This document shows positions 42,782 through 54,197 of a stretch of DNA of 64,000 nt, piece after piece. Made by a program: the position numbers and the translations under genes. The DNA comes from Cyanobium sp. N.Huapi 1H5 (GTDB taxonomy: Bacteria; Cyanobacteriota; Cyanobacteriia; PCC-6307; Cyanobiaceae). The stretch covers positions 372,001 through 436,000 of the forward strand of contig NZ_JAGQBH010000002.1 in assembly GCF_024345535.1 (NCBI RefSeq), written 5' to 3'. Each line of letters begins with the position of its first letter. Position 1 is the stretch's first letter. Under the pieces are notes generated by a model. That model saw only the letters and a program-made list of their open reading frames with translations. It searched no databases and was not told the DNA's origin.

Positions 42782-43804
42782 ATGCCCCAGCACCGCCGTG
42801 ACGGCCAGGGCCACCCCGAAGGCCCCCGGTTCCACCTCAAGCAGACCCTGGTGGCCGCCGCCCTGGCGGTCCCCCTGCTGGTCGGCGGCTGCGCCCCCAG
42901 GCCCGAGGGGGGCGGCACGGCCCCCACCCCCTCGGTGAGCGGAGCGGCCCCCGGGGCCAGCGACGCGGCCGGGGCGAAGGACGAGCGTCCCCTGGTGCTC
43001 ACGACCTTCACGATCCTGGCGGACATGGCCCGCCAGGTGGCCGGCGAGCGGGTGCGGGTGGAATCGATCACCCGCCTGGGGGCCGAGATCCACGGCTACG
43101 AGCCCACCCCCAGCGATCTGAAGCGGGCCTCGGGGGCCCAGATGGTGCTGGAAAACGGCTTCGGGCTGGAGCGCTGGGCCCAGCGCTTCTACGCCGGCCT
43201 CCCCGACGTGCCCCACGTGACCCTCACCGAGGGCATCACGCCCCTGCCGATCGCCGGCGACGCCTACCAGGGCAAGCCCAACCCCCACGCCTGGATGTCG
43301 CCCCGGCTGGCCAAGGTCTATGTGGAGAACATCCGCCGCGCCCTCACCCGGCTCGACCCGGCCGGGGCCGCCACCTTCCAGCGCAACGCCGAGCGCTACA
43401 GCGCCGAGCTGGACGCCCTCGACCGGGAGCTGCGGACCTCCCTGGCCCGGATCCCCCCCGGCCAGCGGGTGCTGGCCACCTGTGAGGGAGCCTTCTCCTA
43501 CCTCGCCCGCGACTACGGCCTCACCGAGGCCTACCTGTGGCCGGTGAACGCCGAATCCCAGGTCACGCCCCAGCGCATGGCCCGCCTGATCGCCCTGGTG
43601 AAGGAACGCCAGGTGCCGGCGGTGTTCTGTGAGAGCACGGTCAGCGCCGAGCCCCAGAAGCAGGTGGCGAAGCAGTCGGGGGCCCGCTTCGGCGGCGTGT
43701 TCCACGTGGATTCGCTCTCCCTGCCGGACGGCCCGGCCCCCAATCTCCTGGAGCTGCAGCGTCATAACGTGGAGACCCTGCAAGCGGGTCTGGCGGGGAG
43801 CTGA
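42782..43804 (+). CDS. mntC: Manganese-type ABC transporter substrate-binding lipoprotein
   Basis: A 340-residue cluster A-I metal-binding lipoprotein. The lipobox L-V-G-G-C lies at about 33-37. The four metal ligands expected for Mn/Fe-type proteins are visible: His in E-I-H-G-Y-E, His in N-P-H-A-W-M, Glu in C-E-G-A-F-S-Y and Asp in H-V-D-S-L. The third ligand is Glu rather than His, and there is no His-rich loop, arguing for manganese and against zinc. The gene starts the mntCAB operon, directly downstream of psbA. Confidence 0.88.
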   Translation: MPQHRRDGQGHPEGPRFHLKQTLVAAALAVPLLVGGCAPRPEGGGTAPTPSVSGAAPGASDAAGAKDERPLVLTTFTILADMARQVAGERVRVESITRLGAEIHGYEPTPSDLKRASGAQMVLENGFGLERWAQRFYAGLPDVPHVTLTEGITPLPIAGDAYQGKPNPHAWMSPRLAKVYVENIRRALTRLDPAGAATFQRNAERYSAELDALDRELRTSLARIPPGQRVLATCEGAFSYLARDYGLTEAYLWPVNAESQVTPQRMARLIALVKERQVPAVFCESTVSAEPQKQVAKQSGARFGGVFHVDSLSLPDGPAPNLLELQRHNVETLQAGLAGS

Positions 43805-43808
43805 ACCG

Positions 43809-44606
43809 ATGCCCTCTCGCCCCACCCCCTTCGCCGGCAGCGAGCGGATCGCCGTCCGCAACCTCTGCGTCGATTACCACGGGGTGGTGGCCGTCCATGA
43901 GGCCTCCCTCCATCTCGATGCCGGCACCATCTGCGCCCTGGTGGGGATGAACGGGGCCGGCAAATCCACCCTGTTCAAGGCCCTGATGGGCTTCGTGCGC
44001 CCCTCGGCCGGCAGCATCGCCATCAATGGCCTGCCCCTGCGGCAGGCGCGCCGGGCCCGGGCCGTGGCCTACGTCCCCCAGACCGAGAGCGTCGACTGGA
44101 ACTTCCCGGTCAACGTCCATGAGGTGGTGATGATGGGCCGCTACGGGGCCATGAATCTGCTGCGCATCCCCCGTCCGATCGACCGGGAGGCGGTGCGGGA
44201 GGCCCTCGAGCGGGTGGACCTGTGGCCGCTGCGCCACCGCCAGATCGGCGCCCTCTCCGGCGGCCAGCGCAAGCGGGCCTTCCTGGCGCGGGCCCTGGCC
44301 CAGGGCGCCTCGGTGATGCTGCTGGATGAGCCCTTCAACGGCGTCGACATCCGCACCGAGAAACTGATGATCGAGCTGTTCGAGCAGTTCCGGCGCGAGG
44401 GGCGCACCCTGATGATCTCCACCCACGACCTGGCCCACGTCACCAGCTTCTGCGACCAGGTGGTGCTGATCAACAAGACCGTGCTCGCCTACGGCGAGAC
44501 CTCCTCGGTGTTCACCAGCGAGAACCTGGCCCTCACCTTCGGTGGTCTGCGGCTGGAGGGTGAACCCACCCCGGCCGTCGAGCCTGAGCCGCCGCAGGCG
44601 CCATGA
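43809..44606 (+). CDS. mntA: Manganese-type ABC transporter ATP-binding protein
   Basis: A 265-residue ATPase. Walker A G-M-N-G-A-G-K-S-T, the Q-loop Q-T-E-S-V-D-W, the signature L-S-G-G-Q-R-K-R, Walker B V-M-L-L-D-E-P and the H-loop S-T-H-D are all intact. It lies 4 bases after mntC and its stop overlaps the mntB start (ATGA). Energises import of the metal bound by MntC. Confidence 0.92.
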   Translation: MPSRPTPFAGSERIAVRNLCVDYHGVVAVHEASLHLDAGTICALVGMNGAGKSTLFKALMGFVRPSAGSIAINGLPLRQARRARAVAYVPQTESVDWNFPVNVHEVVMMGRYGAMNLLRIPRPIDREAVREALERVDLWPLRHRQIGALSGGQRKRAFLARALAQGASVMLLDEPFNGVDIRTEKLMIELFEQFRREGRTLMISTHDLAHVTSFCDQVVLINKTVLAYGETSSVFTSENLALTFGGLRLEGEPTPAVEPEPPQAP

Positions 44607-45475
44607 CGGCCGTGCTCACCTGGCTGATCGAACCGCTCCAGCAGGAGTTCATGGTGCGGGCCCTGCTGGTCAGCATGCTCGTGTCGTGTGTCTGCGGCCT
44701 GCTCTCCTGCTACATGACCCTCAAGGGCTGGGCCCTGATGGGGGATGCCGTCTCCCATGCGGTGATGCCCGGCGTGGTGATCGCCTACGCCCTCAATCTT
44801 CCCTTCGCGGTGGGGGCGTTCGTGTTCGGCGTCGGCTCGGTGGCCCTGATCGGCTACATCAAGCAGATGACCCGGATCAAGGAGGACACGGTGATCGGCC
44901 TGGTGTTCACCGGCTTCTTCGCCCTCGGTCTGACGCTGATCTCCAAGGTGCGCAGCAGCATCGACCTCTCCCACATCCTGTTCGGCAATGTGCTGGGCAT
45001 CAGCTCCTCCGACATCCTGCAGACGGTGGTGATCAGCGTGCTGGTGCTCTCCGTGCTGCTGGTGCTGCGCAAGGACTTTCTGCTGTTCTGCTTCGATCCC
45101 ACCCACGCCCGCTCCATCGGCCTCCACACCGGCGTGCTGCACTATCTGCTGCTGTCGATGCTGTCCCTGGCGGCGGTGGCGGGCCTGCAGACGGTGGGGA
45201 TCATCCTGGTGGTGGCGATGCTGGTCACCCCGGGGGCCACCGCCTACCTGCTCACCGATCGCTTCGACCGCATGGTGTGGCTCTCGATCCTCTCGGCGGT
45301 GATCTCCAGCGTGGCGGGGATCTACTGGAGTTACTGGATGGATGCCTCCACCGCCGGCTGCATCGTGCTGGTGCAGACGCTGCTGTTCCTGCTGTGCTTC
45401 CTGCTGGCGCCGCGCCATGGCCTGCTGGCCCAGCGGCGCCGCTCGCCGCGGGCCTCCCGCTTCCCGTCCGCGTGA
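44603..45475 (+). CDS. mntB: Manganese-type ABC transporter permease
   Basis: A 290-residue ABC-3 family membrane protein with about eight helices and the family sequence G-D-A-V-S-H-A-V-M-P-G. The last of three overlapping transport genes; its own stop overlaps the DUF4336 gene start (GTGA). Confidence 0.92.
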   Translation: MTAVLTWLIEPLQQEFMVRALLVSMLVSCVCGLLSCYMTLKGWALMGDAVSHAVMPGVVIAYALNLPFAVGAFVFGVGSVALIGYIKQMTRIKEDTVIGLVFTGFFALGLTLISKVRSSIDLSHILFGNVLGISSSDILQTVVISVLVLSVLLVLRKDFLLFCFDPTHARSIGLHTGVLHYLLLSMLSLAAVAGLQTVGIILVVAMLVTPGATAYLLTDRFDRMVWLSILSAVISSVAGIYWSYWMDASTAGCIVLVQTLLFLLCFLLAPRHGLLAQRRRSPRASRFPSA

Positions 45476-46662
45476 GCGCGTCCGCCAGCGGCACCGCCCC
45501 GGTCTCGCCCGCGGACCAGCGCTGGCCCTGGTGGCCCCTGCTGCCCCTCTACCCCTACGGCCGGCGACGCACCCTGGTGCGGGAGCTGGTCGCCGGGAGG
45601 CTGTGGAGCTTCGAGCAGCTGCAGGGGGTCTGGTACGTGGCGGTGCCGATCCGCATGCTGGTGCTGCGGGTGCGGGAGGGGCTGCTGCTCTATGCCCCGG
45701 TGGCCCCCACCGCCGAGGTGCGCTCCCGCCTGAGGGAGCTGGAGGAACGCCACGGCCCGGTGTGCAGCATCGTGCTGCCCACCACGTCGGGGTTGGAGCA
45801 CAAGCTGCCGGTGCCGGCCATGGCCCGGGCCTTCCCCGACGCCCAGGTGTGGGTGTCGCCGAAGCAGTGGAGTTTTCCCCTGCCGCTGCCCCCCGCCTGG
45901 CTGGGGTTCCCCACCCCCCGCACCCGGGTGCTGCTCAGCGACGGGGTGCCCCACGGCGACCAGCTCGACTGGCTGCCCCTGGGCCCCCTGGACCTGGGGC
46001 TGGGCACCTTCCTGGAGATCGCCTGCTTCGATCGGGCCAGCGGCAGCCTGCTGCTCACCGATGCCCTGGTGGCGATTCCGCCGGAGCCGCCGACGGTGTT
46101 CGACCTGGATCCCACGCCGCTGCTGTTCCATGCCCGCGAGCGGGGGGATGAACCGCTGCAGGACGATCCCGAGCGGCGGCGCCGGGGCTGGTGGCGACTG
46201 GTGCTGTTCGCCACCTACCTGCGTCCCCGGCCCCTGGAGGTGCCGCCCCTGGGGGAGGTGCTGCGCCGCTGCCTGGCACCGGGGTGCCGCGACGCCCGCG
46301 CCCACTTCGGCTTCTACCCGTTCCGCTGGCTGCCCGGCTGGCAGGACGACTTCGAAGCCCTGGTGCCGGAGGGCCACAGCACCCTGCAGGTGGCGGCCGT
46401 GCTGGAGCGGCTGGTGTTCCCCCGCCAGCGGGCCGCCCTGGTGGCCTGGATCCGTGTGCTGGCAGGGCTGAAGGACCTGCGCTGGGTGGTTCCGGCCCAC
46501 CATGACGCCCCCGTGGCCAGTTCGCCCCAGGAACTGGCGGCCTTGGCCGACCGGATCGAAACGGAGGACTGGGCCCCCGACCAGGGAGCCTGGGAAACCC
46601 TGGCCGGCATCGACAGCACCCTGGTGCGGCTGGGGCTGGTGCCGGGGGAAGGGGAGCCCTGA
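45472..46662 (+). CDS. DUF4336-family protein
   Basis: A 396-residue soluble protein of the DUF4336 family of cyanobacteria and plastids. Typical stretches: Y-V-A-V-P-I-R-M-L-V-L, L-L-Y-A-P-V-A-P-T, L-P-T-T-S-G-L-E-H-K-L and Q-W-S-F-P-L. These resemble a metallo-beta-lactamase-like scaffold, but the HxHxDH site is not clear. GTG start chosen by overlap with mntB. Co-transcription with a Mn transporter hints at metal or photosystem maintenance, which is unproven. Confidence 0.8.
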   Translation: MSASASGTAPVSPADQRWPWWPLLPLYPYGRRRTLVRELVAGRLWSFEQLQGVWYVAVPIRMLVLRVREGLLLYAPVAPTAEVRSRLRELEERHGPVCSIVLPTTSGLEHKLPVPAMARAFPDAQVWVSPKQWSFPLPLPPAWLGFPTPRTRVLLSDGVPHGDQLDWLPLGPLDLGLGTFLEIACFDRASGSLLLTDALVAIPPEPPTVFDLDPTPLLFHARERGDEPLQDDPERRRRGWWRLVLFATYLRPRPLEVPPLGEVLRRCLAPGCRDARAHFGFYPFRWLPGWQDDFEALVPEGHSTLQVAAVLERLVFPRQRAALVAWIRVLAGLKDLRWVVPAHHDAPVASSPQELAALADRIETEDWAPDQGAWETLAGIDSTLVRLGLVPGEGEP

Positions 46663-46681
46663 GGCCTGGAAGGAGCTGGGG

Positions 46682-47041
46682 CTAGAGCTCGAGTTCGCCG
46701 GGGTCCGCGTCGAGGCCCCCCTCGAAGCCACCGCTACCGAGCATGGCCGACTCCAGCTCCATGCGCTGCTCCATCTGGCGCAGGAAGTAGCCGGTCATCA
46801 TGGCCGAGGCCAGCAGACCGGCGAGGTTGTCGCGGCTGGCCTGGATCTTCACCTCGAACTGCTCACCGGGGAGCATGCCCAGCAGGCCCTGGACGTTGTG
46901 GCGGATGATGTCCTGGATGTCGCCGGTGGCCGAGCGCGCCACCCTCTGGAGCACATCCGGGGACTGTTCCTGCAGGTACTGGATCAGCGAATTGTCGCTG
47001 ATCGCCTCGTTGTCGGCGGTCAGGAACTCCGGGTTGAACAT
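46682..47041 (-). CDS. DUF760-family protein
   Basis: A 119-residue cyanobacterial/plastid protein: N-S-L-I-Q-Y-L-Q-E-Q-S-P-D-V-L-Q-R-V near the start and G-L-L-A-S-A-M-M-T-G-Y-F-L-R-Q-M-E-Q-R near the end are hallmarks of DUF760. No transmembrane helix is obvious. Function unknown; plastid members have been linked to regulated proteolysis. Confidence 0.88.
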   Translation of the reverse strand: MFNPEFLTADNEAISDNSLIQYLQEQSPDVLQRVARSATGDIQDIIRHNVQGLLGMLPGEQFEVKIQASRDNLAGLLASAMMTGYFLRQMEQRMELESAMLGSGGFEGGLDADPGELEL

Positions 47042-47090
47042 GTGCCCTCCGGTGTGCGCTGTAACACGACGTGCACCCTAACGCAGTCTT

Positions 47091-47708
47091 TCAGGCGGCT
47101 TCCCCAGCGTGGGGAGTGGAGAACCCAACCGGTCCGAACCGGTCCAGGGGCCAGTAGCGCCAGATGGCGGTGCCGATCAGGTCGCTCTCCGGCAGGGGGC
47201 CCCAGAGGTGGGAATCCAGGCTGGCATTGCGGTTGTCCCCCAGCACCAGCACCTGCCCAGGCGGAACCTCGAAGGGCTCCAGGGCGTAGTCCATCGGCTC
47301 CAGGGCCCAGTCCGGCTCGGCGGGGATGCCATTGCGCCAGAGACGGCCGCCCTTGACCTCCACCCGATCGCCGGCCACCGCCACCACCCGCTTGATCAGG
47401 GCCGCGCCGGGGTCGTAGCCAGCCTGCTGCAGGGCGGCGGGCGGATGGAAGACGACGATGCGGCCGGTCCGCACCCCCGACCCGAAGCGGGGGCTGAGCT
47501 TCTCCACCAGGACCCGGTCCTGGAGCTGCAGGGTGGGCAGCATCGAACCCGACGGGATCCAGCGGGGCTCCACCACCGTCCAGCGCAGCAGCAGGGCCAC
47601 CAGCACCCACAGCAGCAGCCGGGCCAGTTGCTGCAGCAGTCCGCTGGGCCTGCCCGGGGGGACGGAGGGCGGTGCCGGGGGCGTGGCGATGGCGGGGCCG
47701 CTGCCCAT
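47091..47708 (-). CDS. lepB: Signal peptidase I
   Basis: A 205-residue membrane protease. One N-terminal helix (about 26-44) precedes the catalytic Ser in P-S-G-S-M-L-P-T-L; the general-base Lys is in L-I-K-R-V-V-A-V-A-G-D, and the final conserved box is V-L-G-D-N-R-N-A-S-L-D-S. It removes signal peptides from exported proteins. Divergent from menD. Confidence 0.93.
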   Translation of the reverse strand: MGSGPAIATPPAPPSVPPGRPSGLLQQLARLLLWVLVALLLRWTVVEPRWIPSGSMLPTLQLQDRVLVEKLSPRFGSGVRTGRIVVFHPPAALQQAGYDPGAALIKRVVAVAGDRVEVKGGRLWRNGIPAEPDWALEPMDYALEPFEVPPGQVLVLGDNRNASLDSHLWGPLPESDLIGTAIWRYWPLDRFGPVGFSTPHAGEAA

Positions 47709-47762
47709 GGGGAAACCGTCCGTGAGGATGATTCCCCCATCCTGAACACCGGAGCGTCCCCC

Positions 47763-49598
47763 TTGGCCGGGTCCGCCACATCACTGGCCAATGTGCGGGC
47801 GGCTGTGGCGCTCCTCGCGGCACTGCGCCGGGGCGGCCTGGCCCATGGGGTGCTCTGCCCCGGCAGCCGTTCGGCGCCCCTGGCGGTGGCGGCCGCCCTG
47901 CTGGAGCCCGGGGGCCTGCGGCTGCACACCGCCATCGACGAGCGCTCCGCCGCCTTCTTCGCCCTGGGGCTGGGCCGGGCCAGCGGCCAGCCGGCGGCCG
48001 TGATCACCACCTCGGGCAGCGCCGTGGCCAACCTGCTGCCCGCCGCCGTGGAGGCCGACTTCGGCTCGATCCCCCTGCTGCTGCTCACGGCCGATCGCCC
48101 GGCACGGCTCAAGGGCTGCGGGGCCAACCAGAGCGTCAACCAGGAGCTGTTCCTGGTGGGCAGCTGCCGCTGGCTGGGGGAGGGCGACCCGCAGGGGCTG
48201 GCCGCCATGGCCCCCGCGGAGCTGGAGGCCCTGGCCCGCCAGGCCCTGGCCGCCGCCCGGGGCGACGGGGCCGGCCGCTCCGCCGGCCCGGTGCACCTCA
48301 ACCTGCCATTCGACGAACCCCTGCATGCGGACGGTGAGGATCTGAGCCGGCTGGCCGCCGCGCTCGCCGCTGGGCCGCCTCCGTCCCCGGCGGCTGGCGG
48401 CGCACACACCGCAGGTGAGCCAGCGGCCCCGGTGACTTCGGCCCCCACAGGCACCGCCCTGGACCCGGACCAGCCCGGCGTGGTGGTGGCCGGCCCCTGG
48501 CGCGGGGCTCCGGCGGCCTGGCCGGCCCACGTGGAGGCCCTGCGGCGCTGGCAGCGGCGCAGCGGCTGGCCGGTGCTGGCCGATGCCCTCTCGGGCCTGC
48601 GGGGCCTGCCGGATCTGGACACGGTGACGGCCTACGACCTGATCCTCTCGGAGGGCTCCGGCGGCGAGGTGGCGACGCCGGTGGGTGCGCTGCAGGTGCT
48701 GCGCCTGGGCCCCCTGCCGGCCAGCCGGCGCCTGCAGCGCTGGCTGGCGGCCCAGGGGGGCCCCCAGGTGCTGGTGAGTGAAGGGGACGGACGCCGGCTC
48801 GATCCCCTCGGGGTGGTGCGGCGCCAGGCGAGCGCCGGCCTGGCGGCCTGGCTGGCGGCGCAGACGCCGCCGATCGGGGCGGGCGATCCATCGGAAGCAT
48901 CCCTGGCGCTGGCGGGCCGCTGGCGGCGGGCGGAGGCGGCGGTGCAGGACCTGCTGGAGGGCGAGCTGGCCAGGGAGGGGGGGGAGCCGGCCCTGGCCCG
49001 GCGGCTGAGCCGGCTGCTGCCGGCGGGGCTGCCCGTGCTGCTGGCCAACAGCAGCCCGGTGCGGGACTGGGAGAGCTTCGCCGACCCGGCCGCCCCGTCC
49101 CGGCCGATGCATGGCTTCCGGGGGGCCTCCGGCATCGACGGCACCCTCTCGAGCGCCTGCGGCCTGGCCGAAGCCCTCGGCGAGCTGGTGCTGGTGAGCG
49201 GCGATCTGGCCCTGCTGCACGATGCCAACGGCTGGCTGTGGCGCCCGCAGCTGGGCGGGCGGCTCACCGTCGTGCTGATCGACAACGGCGGCGGCGGCAT
49301 CTTCGAACAGTTGCCCATCCGCACCCAACCGGCGGCGGCGATGGATTTCGAGCGCCTGTTCGCCATGCCCCAGCCGGTGGACCCGCTGGCCTTGGCGGCG
49401 GTGCACGGGGTGCCCGGCCGGCGGCTGGAGAGCCTGGACGCCCTTGAGGACGCCCTGGCCTGGGCCCTGGCCCAGCCGCTGGCGTTGCTGGTGCTGACCA
49501 CCGACCGGCGACGGGATGCGGCCCTGCGGCAGCGGCTGCGCACAATGGCCGCAGATCTGGCCGACCCCCTGGCCACCGGGCCGATCCCCTCCCCATGA
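47763..49598 (+). CDS. menD: SEPHCHC synthase (MenD)
   Basis: A thiamine diphosphate enzyme of about 611 residues joining isochorismate and 2-oxoglutarate in phylloquinone synthesis. Visible: [11 protein letters not shown] near the start, [10 protein letters not shown] with the ThDP Glu, and the C-terminal ThDP-Mg motif G-D-L-A-L-L-H-D-x-N. TTG at 47763 is the most likely start; the frame runs back to 47109 but is antisense to lepB there. Stop overlaps menB start (ATGA). Confidence 0.92.
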   Translation: MAGSATSLANVRAAVALLAALRRGGLAHGVLCPGSRSAPLAVAAALLEPGGLRLHTAIDERSAAFFALGLGRASGQPAAVITTSGSAVANLLPAAVEADFGSIPLLLLTADRPARLKGCGANQSVNQELFLVGSCRWLGEGDPQGLAAMAPAELEALARQALAAARGDGAGRSAGPVHLNLPFDEPLHADGEDLSRLAAALAAGPPPSPAAGGAHTAGEPAAPVTSAPTGTALDPDQPGVVVAGPWRGAPAAWPAHVEALRRWQRRSGWPVLADALSGLRGLPDLDTVTAYDLILSEGSGGEVATPVGALQVLRLGPLPASRRLQRWLAAQGGPQVLVSEGDGRRLDPLGVVRRQASAGLAAWLAAQTPPIGAGDPSEASLALAGRWRRAEAAVQDLLEGELAREGGEPALARRLSRLLPAGLPVLLANSSPVRDWESFADPAAPSRPMHGFRGASGIDGTLSSACGLAEALGELVLVSGDLALLHDANGWLWRPQLGGRLTVVLIDNGGGGIFEQLPIRTQPAAAMDFERLFAMPQPVDPLALAAVHGVPGRRLESLDALEDALAWALAQPLALLVLTTDRRRDAALRQRLRTMAADLADPLATGPIPSP

Positions 49599-50449
49599 CC
49601 CCCGTTCCCCCCGCCCCGCCCCACTGGACCAGCGCCGGCACCTACAGCGACATCCGCTTCGAGACCAGCGGCGACGGGATCGCCCGGATCAGCATCAACC
49701 GGCCCGAGAAGCGAAACGCCTTCCGCCCCCTCACGGTGCAGGAGCTCTGCGATGCCTTCAACCGGGTGCGGGATGACCCCTCCATCGGTGTGGTGCTGTT
49801 CACCGGCGAGGGGCCGGCCGCCGACGGCGTCTGGGCCTTCTGCGCCGGAGGCGACCAGAGCGTGCGCGGCGACGGCGGCTACCTCGACGACTCGGGCCTG
49901 CCGCGGCTCAACGTGCTCGACCTGCAGCGGATCATCCGCAGCCTGCCCAAGGTGGTGATCGCCCTGGTGGCGGGCTACGCCATCGGCGGCGGCCAGGTGC
50001 TGCACCTGCTCTGCGATCTGAGCCTGGCGGCCGAGAACGCCGTCTTCGGCCAGACCGGGCCGCGGGTGGGCAGCTTCGACGGCGGCTTCGGCGCCGGCTA
50101 CCTGGCCCGGGTGGTGGGCCAGCGCAAGGCCCGGGAGATCTGGTTCCTCTGCCGCCGCTACGACGCCGGCCAGGCCCTGGCCATGGGGCTGGTGAACGCG
50201 GTGGTGCCCCTGGAGGACCTGGAGCGCCAGGGGGTGGCCTGGGCGCGGGAGGTGCTGCAGCACAGCCCCACGGCGATCCGCTGCCTGAAGGCGGCCTTCA
50301 ACGCTGAGACCGACGGCCTGGCGGGGATCCAGGAGCTGGCGGGCCAGGCCACCCACCTCTTCTATCGGACCAGCGAAGGGCAGGAGGGGCGCAATGCCTT
50401 CCTGGAGAAACGGGACCCGGACTTTTCCGAGGCGCCCTGGCTGCCCTGA
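49595..50449 (+). CDS. menB: 1,4-dihydroxy-2-naphthoyl-CoA synthase
   Basis: A 284-residue crotonase-fold enzyme that closes the naphthoquinone ring after MenE. Oxyanion-hole Gly residues lie in F-C-A-G-G-D-Q and A-I-G-G-G-Q, and the active-site G-S-F-D-G-G-F-G motif typical of MenB is present. Coupled to menD by a four-base overlap. Supplies the photosystem I quinone A1 in cyanobacteria. Confidence 0.96.
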   Translation: MTPVPPAPPHWTSAGTYSDIRFETSGDGIARISINRPEKRNAFRPLTVQELCDAFNRVRDDPSIGVVLFTGEGPAADGVWAFCAGGDQSVRGDGGYLDDSGLPRLNVLDLQRIIRSLPKVVIALVAGYAIGGGQVLHLLCDLSLAAENAVFGQTGPRVGSFDGGFGAGYLARVVGQRKAREIWFLCRRYDAGQALAMGLVNAVVPLEDLERQGVAWAREVLQHSPTAIRCLKAAFNAETDGLAGIQELAGQATHLFYRTSEGQEGRNAFLEKRDPDFSEAPWLP

Positions 50450-50509
50450 GGGGCCCCGGCCGTCCTGGGGGGGGCCGTTCCATACTTCCTTTCCACGCAG
50501 CGACGACCG

Positions 50510-51478
50510 TTGTCCGCCTATCCGATCCCGGACAACGAAGCCGAACGACAGGCAGCGCTGGACGATCAGTACATCCTCGACACCGAGCCCGGTGAGGACT
50601 TCAACCGCATCACCCGCCTGGCCAGCCAGTTGCTGGGAGTTCCGATCGCCCTGATCTCCCTGGTGGACCGCCAGCGTCAGTGGTTTCTCTCCCGGGTGGG
50701 CCTGGAGGCAAAGGAAACGCCACGGGAGCTGGCCTTCTGTGCCCACACCATCTGCTCCGATGACGTCATGGTCGTGAGTGACGCGACCACCGATGACCGC
50801 TTCAGGGACAATCCCCTGGTGACGGGGGACCCCCACATCCGCTTCTATGCCGGCGTTCCGCTGCAGACCAGCGCCGGCTTCAACCTGGGGACCCTGTGCG
50901 TGATCAGCCCCCAGCCGAGGCAGCTTGCCGGCACCGAACAGCAGCTGCTGCAGGATCTGGCCGGCATGGTGACCCAGTATCTGGAATCGCGGCGCAACAG
51001 CTACCTCTGTGCGCTCACGGGTCTCCAGAACCGACGCCCCTTCCAGGAGGCAGGCCAGAGGGAGTGCCAGCGGGCTCGCCAGAACGGCGATGCGCTCACC
51101 CTGCTGATCGTCGGACTCGATGATTTCCCCGGGTTCTGCGCCCGTTTCGGAGCTCCCCAGGGGGACCGGCTGCTCCAGGAGATGGCCGCCCGGCTGGGGG
51201 CCCAGGTGGGGGAGAATGCCCTCCTGGGGCGGGTGACCGCCGACGAATTCGCCGTGCTGCGCCCCGGCTTGGAGAGCGCGGAAGGACTGGCCCTGGCGGA
51301 GCAGATGCGGGCCGCCCTGGTCCTCGATGGCTGGCTGGTGGATGGTGTCCGCCATCCCCTGGCCATCAGCTGCGGTGTCGCCTCGCTGGGCGATGACGAC
51401 AGCGGCTTCAAGGATCTGTTCCGGAGGGCCGAGGCGGCCCTGAGCCAGGCCAGGCTGTCGGGGAGAACCCCGGCCTAG
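50510..51478 (+). CDS. GAF domain protein with degenerate GGDEF domain
   Basis: A 322-residue cytoplasmic protein. GAF domain about 25-160 (H79, C82 and R111 are suggestive but not a proven chromophore site). The C-terminal diguanylate-cyclase-like domain (165-315) is degenerate: the signature reads T-A-D-E-F at 243-247, the first metal Asp is Gly (202) and the guanine-contact Asn is Cys (210). It is therefore probably a non-catalytic sensor or GTP/c-di-GMP binder. Start TTG at 50510. First gene of the signalling island, following menB. Confidence 0.85.
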   Translation: MSAYPIPDNEAERQAALDDQYILDTEPGEDFNRITRLASQLLGVPIALISLVDRQRQWFLSRVGLEAKETPRELAFCAHTICSDDVMVVSDATTDDRFRDNPLVTGDPHIRFYAGVPLQTSAGFNLGTLCVISPQPRQLAGTEQQLLQDLAGMVTQYLESRRNSYLCALTGLQNRRPFQEAGQRECQRARQNGDALTLLIVGLDDFPGFCARFGAPQGDRLLQEMAARLGAQVGENALLGRVTADEFAVLRPGLESAEGLALAEQMRAALVLDGWLVDGVRHPLAISCGVASLGDDDSGFKDLFRRAEAALSQARLSGRTPA

Positions 51479-51493
51479 GGCCTGCCGACCGGA

Positions 51494-53386
<1,893 letters not shown>

Positions 53387-53405
53387 GGCCTCCACACCCT
53401 CCACA

Positions 53406-54197
53406 TTACGGCTTCGCAACCCGACGCCATTCCTGGAAGCGATCGAGGGCGGCACAGAGATCCACGAAACGCAGGGGCTTGGAGAGAAAGTCGTTCATTC
53501 CTGCGGCTTCACACTCCTGCCGATGGGAGCTGAAGGAATAGGCCGTCAAGGCGATGATGTACACGTCCGCATAACCCTCGCTACGTAGTTGTCGGGCCGC
53601 TGAGATGCCATCAAGCTGCGGCATCTCCACATCCATCACCACCAGATCAAAGGGCTCGCTTCGGACGCTCTGCAGGGCGGCGTCGCCGTCACCCACCAGC
53701 CGGGCCGACAGATTCAGCCTGGCCAGCATCAGCTCCAGCACGCGCTGGTTGACGCGGTTGTCATCGGCCACCAGGATCTTCAGGCCAGGATCAAAACCCT
53801 GCGGAGAGCCGCTCTGGACAGGCTTGTGCTGGCTCTTGGAAGCCACCGCGAAGCGCAGGCGAACGGAAAAACAGCTGCCCTTGCCGAGGCTGGATTCCAC
53901 CGAGATCTCACCGCCCATCAGTTGGCAGAGCCGGGAGCAGATGGCCAGGCCGAGCCCGGCACTCTGGCGGGTCTGCTCAGGGTCAGCGTGCCCGACGAAC
54001 TCCTCGAAGATGAACGGAAGGGCGGCGGCGGAGATACCGATGCCGGTATCGGAGACACGCAACAACAGGCCGACCGCATCCGACGCCGTCCGGGTCGCCT
54101 CGACGACGAGTCGTATCTCCCCGTGGTTGGTGTATTTGCAGGCATTCCCCAGCAGATTGAAGAGGATCTGACGCAGCTTGAGATCATCACCGATCAA
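53406..54197 (-). pseudogene. 3' part of interrupted hybrid kinase (HATPase-receiver)
   Basis: A 263-residue continuation in the same frame as the gene upstream, after a TAG at 54200-54198. It contains nearly all of the HATPase domain (N box N-L-L-G-N-A-C-K-Y, D-T-G-I-G-I, A-G-L-G-L-A-I-C) and a complete receiver (V-A-D-D-N, Asp 189 in V-V-M-D-V-E-M-P). TTG at 54197 could start independent translation, but no ribosome-binding site is evident. Either the kinase is a pseudogene, or it is read through, or it works as two chains. Confidence 0.75.
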
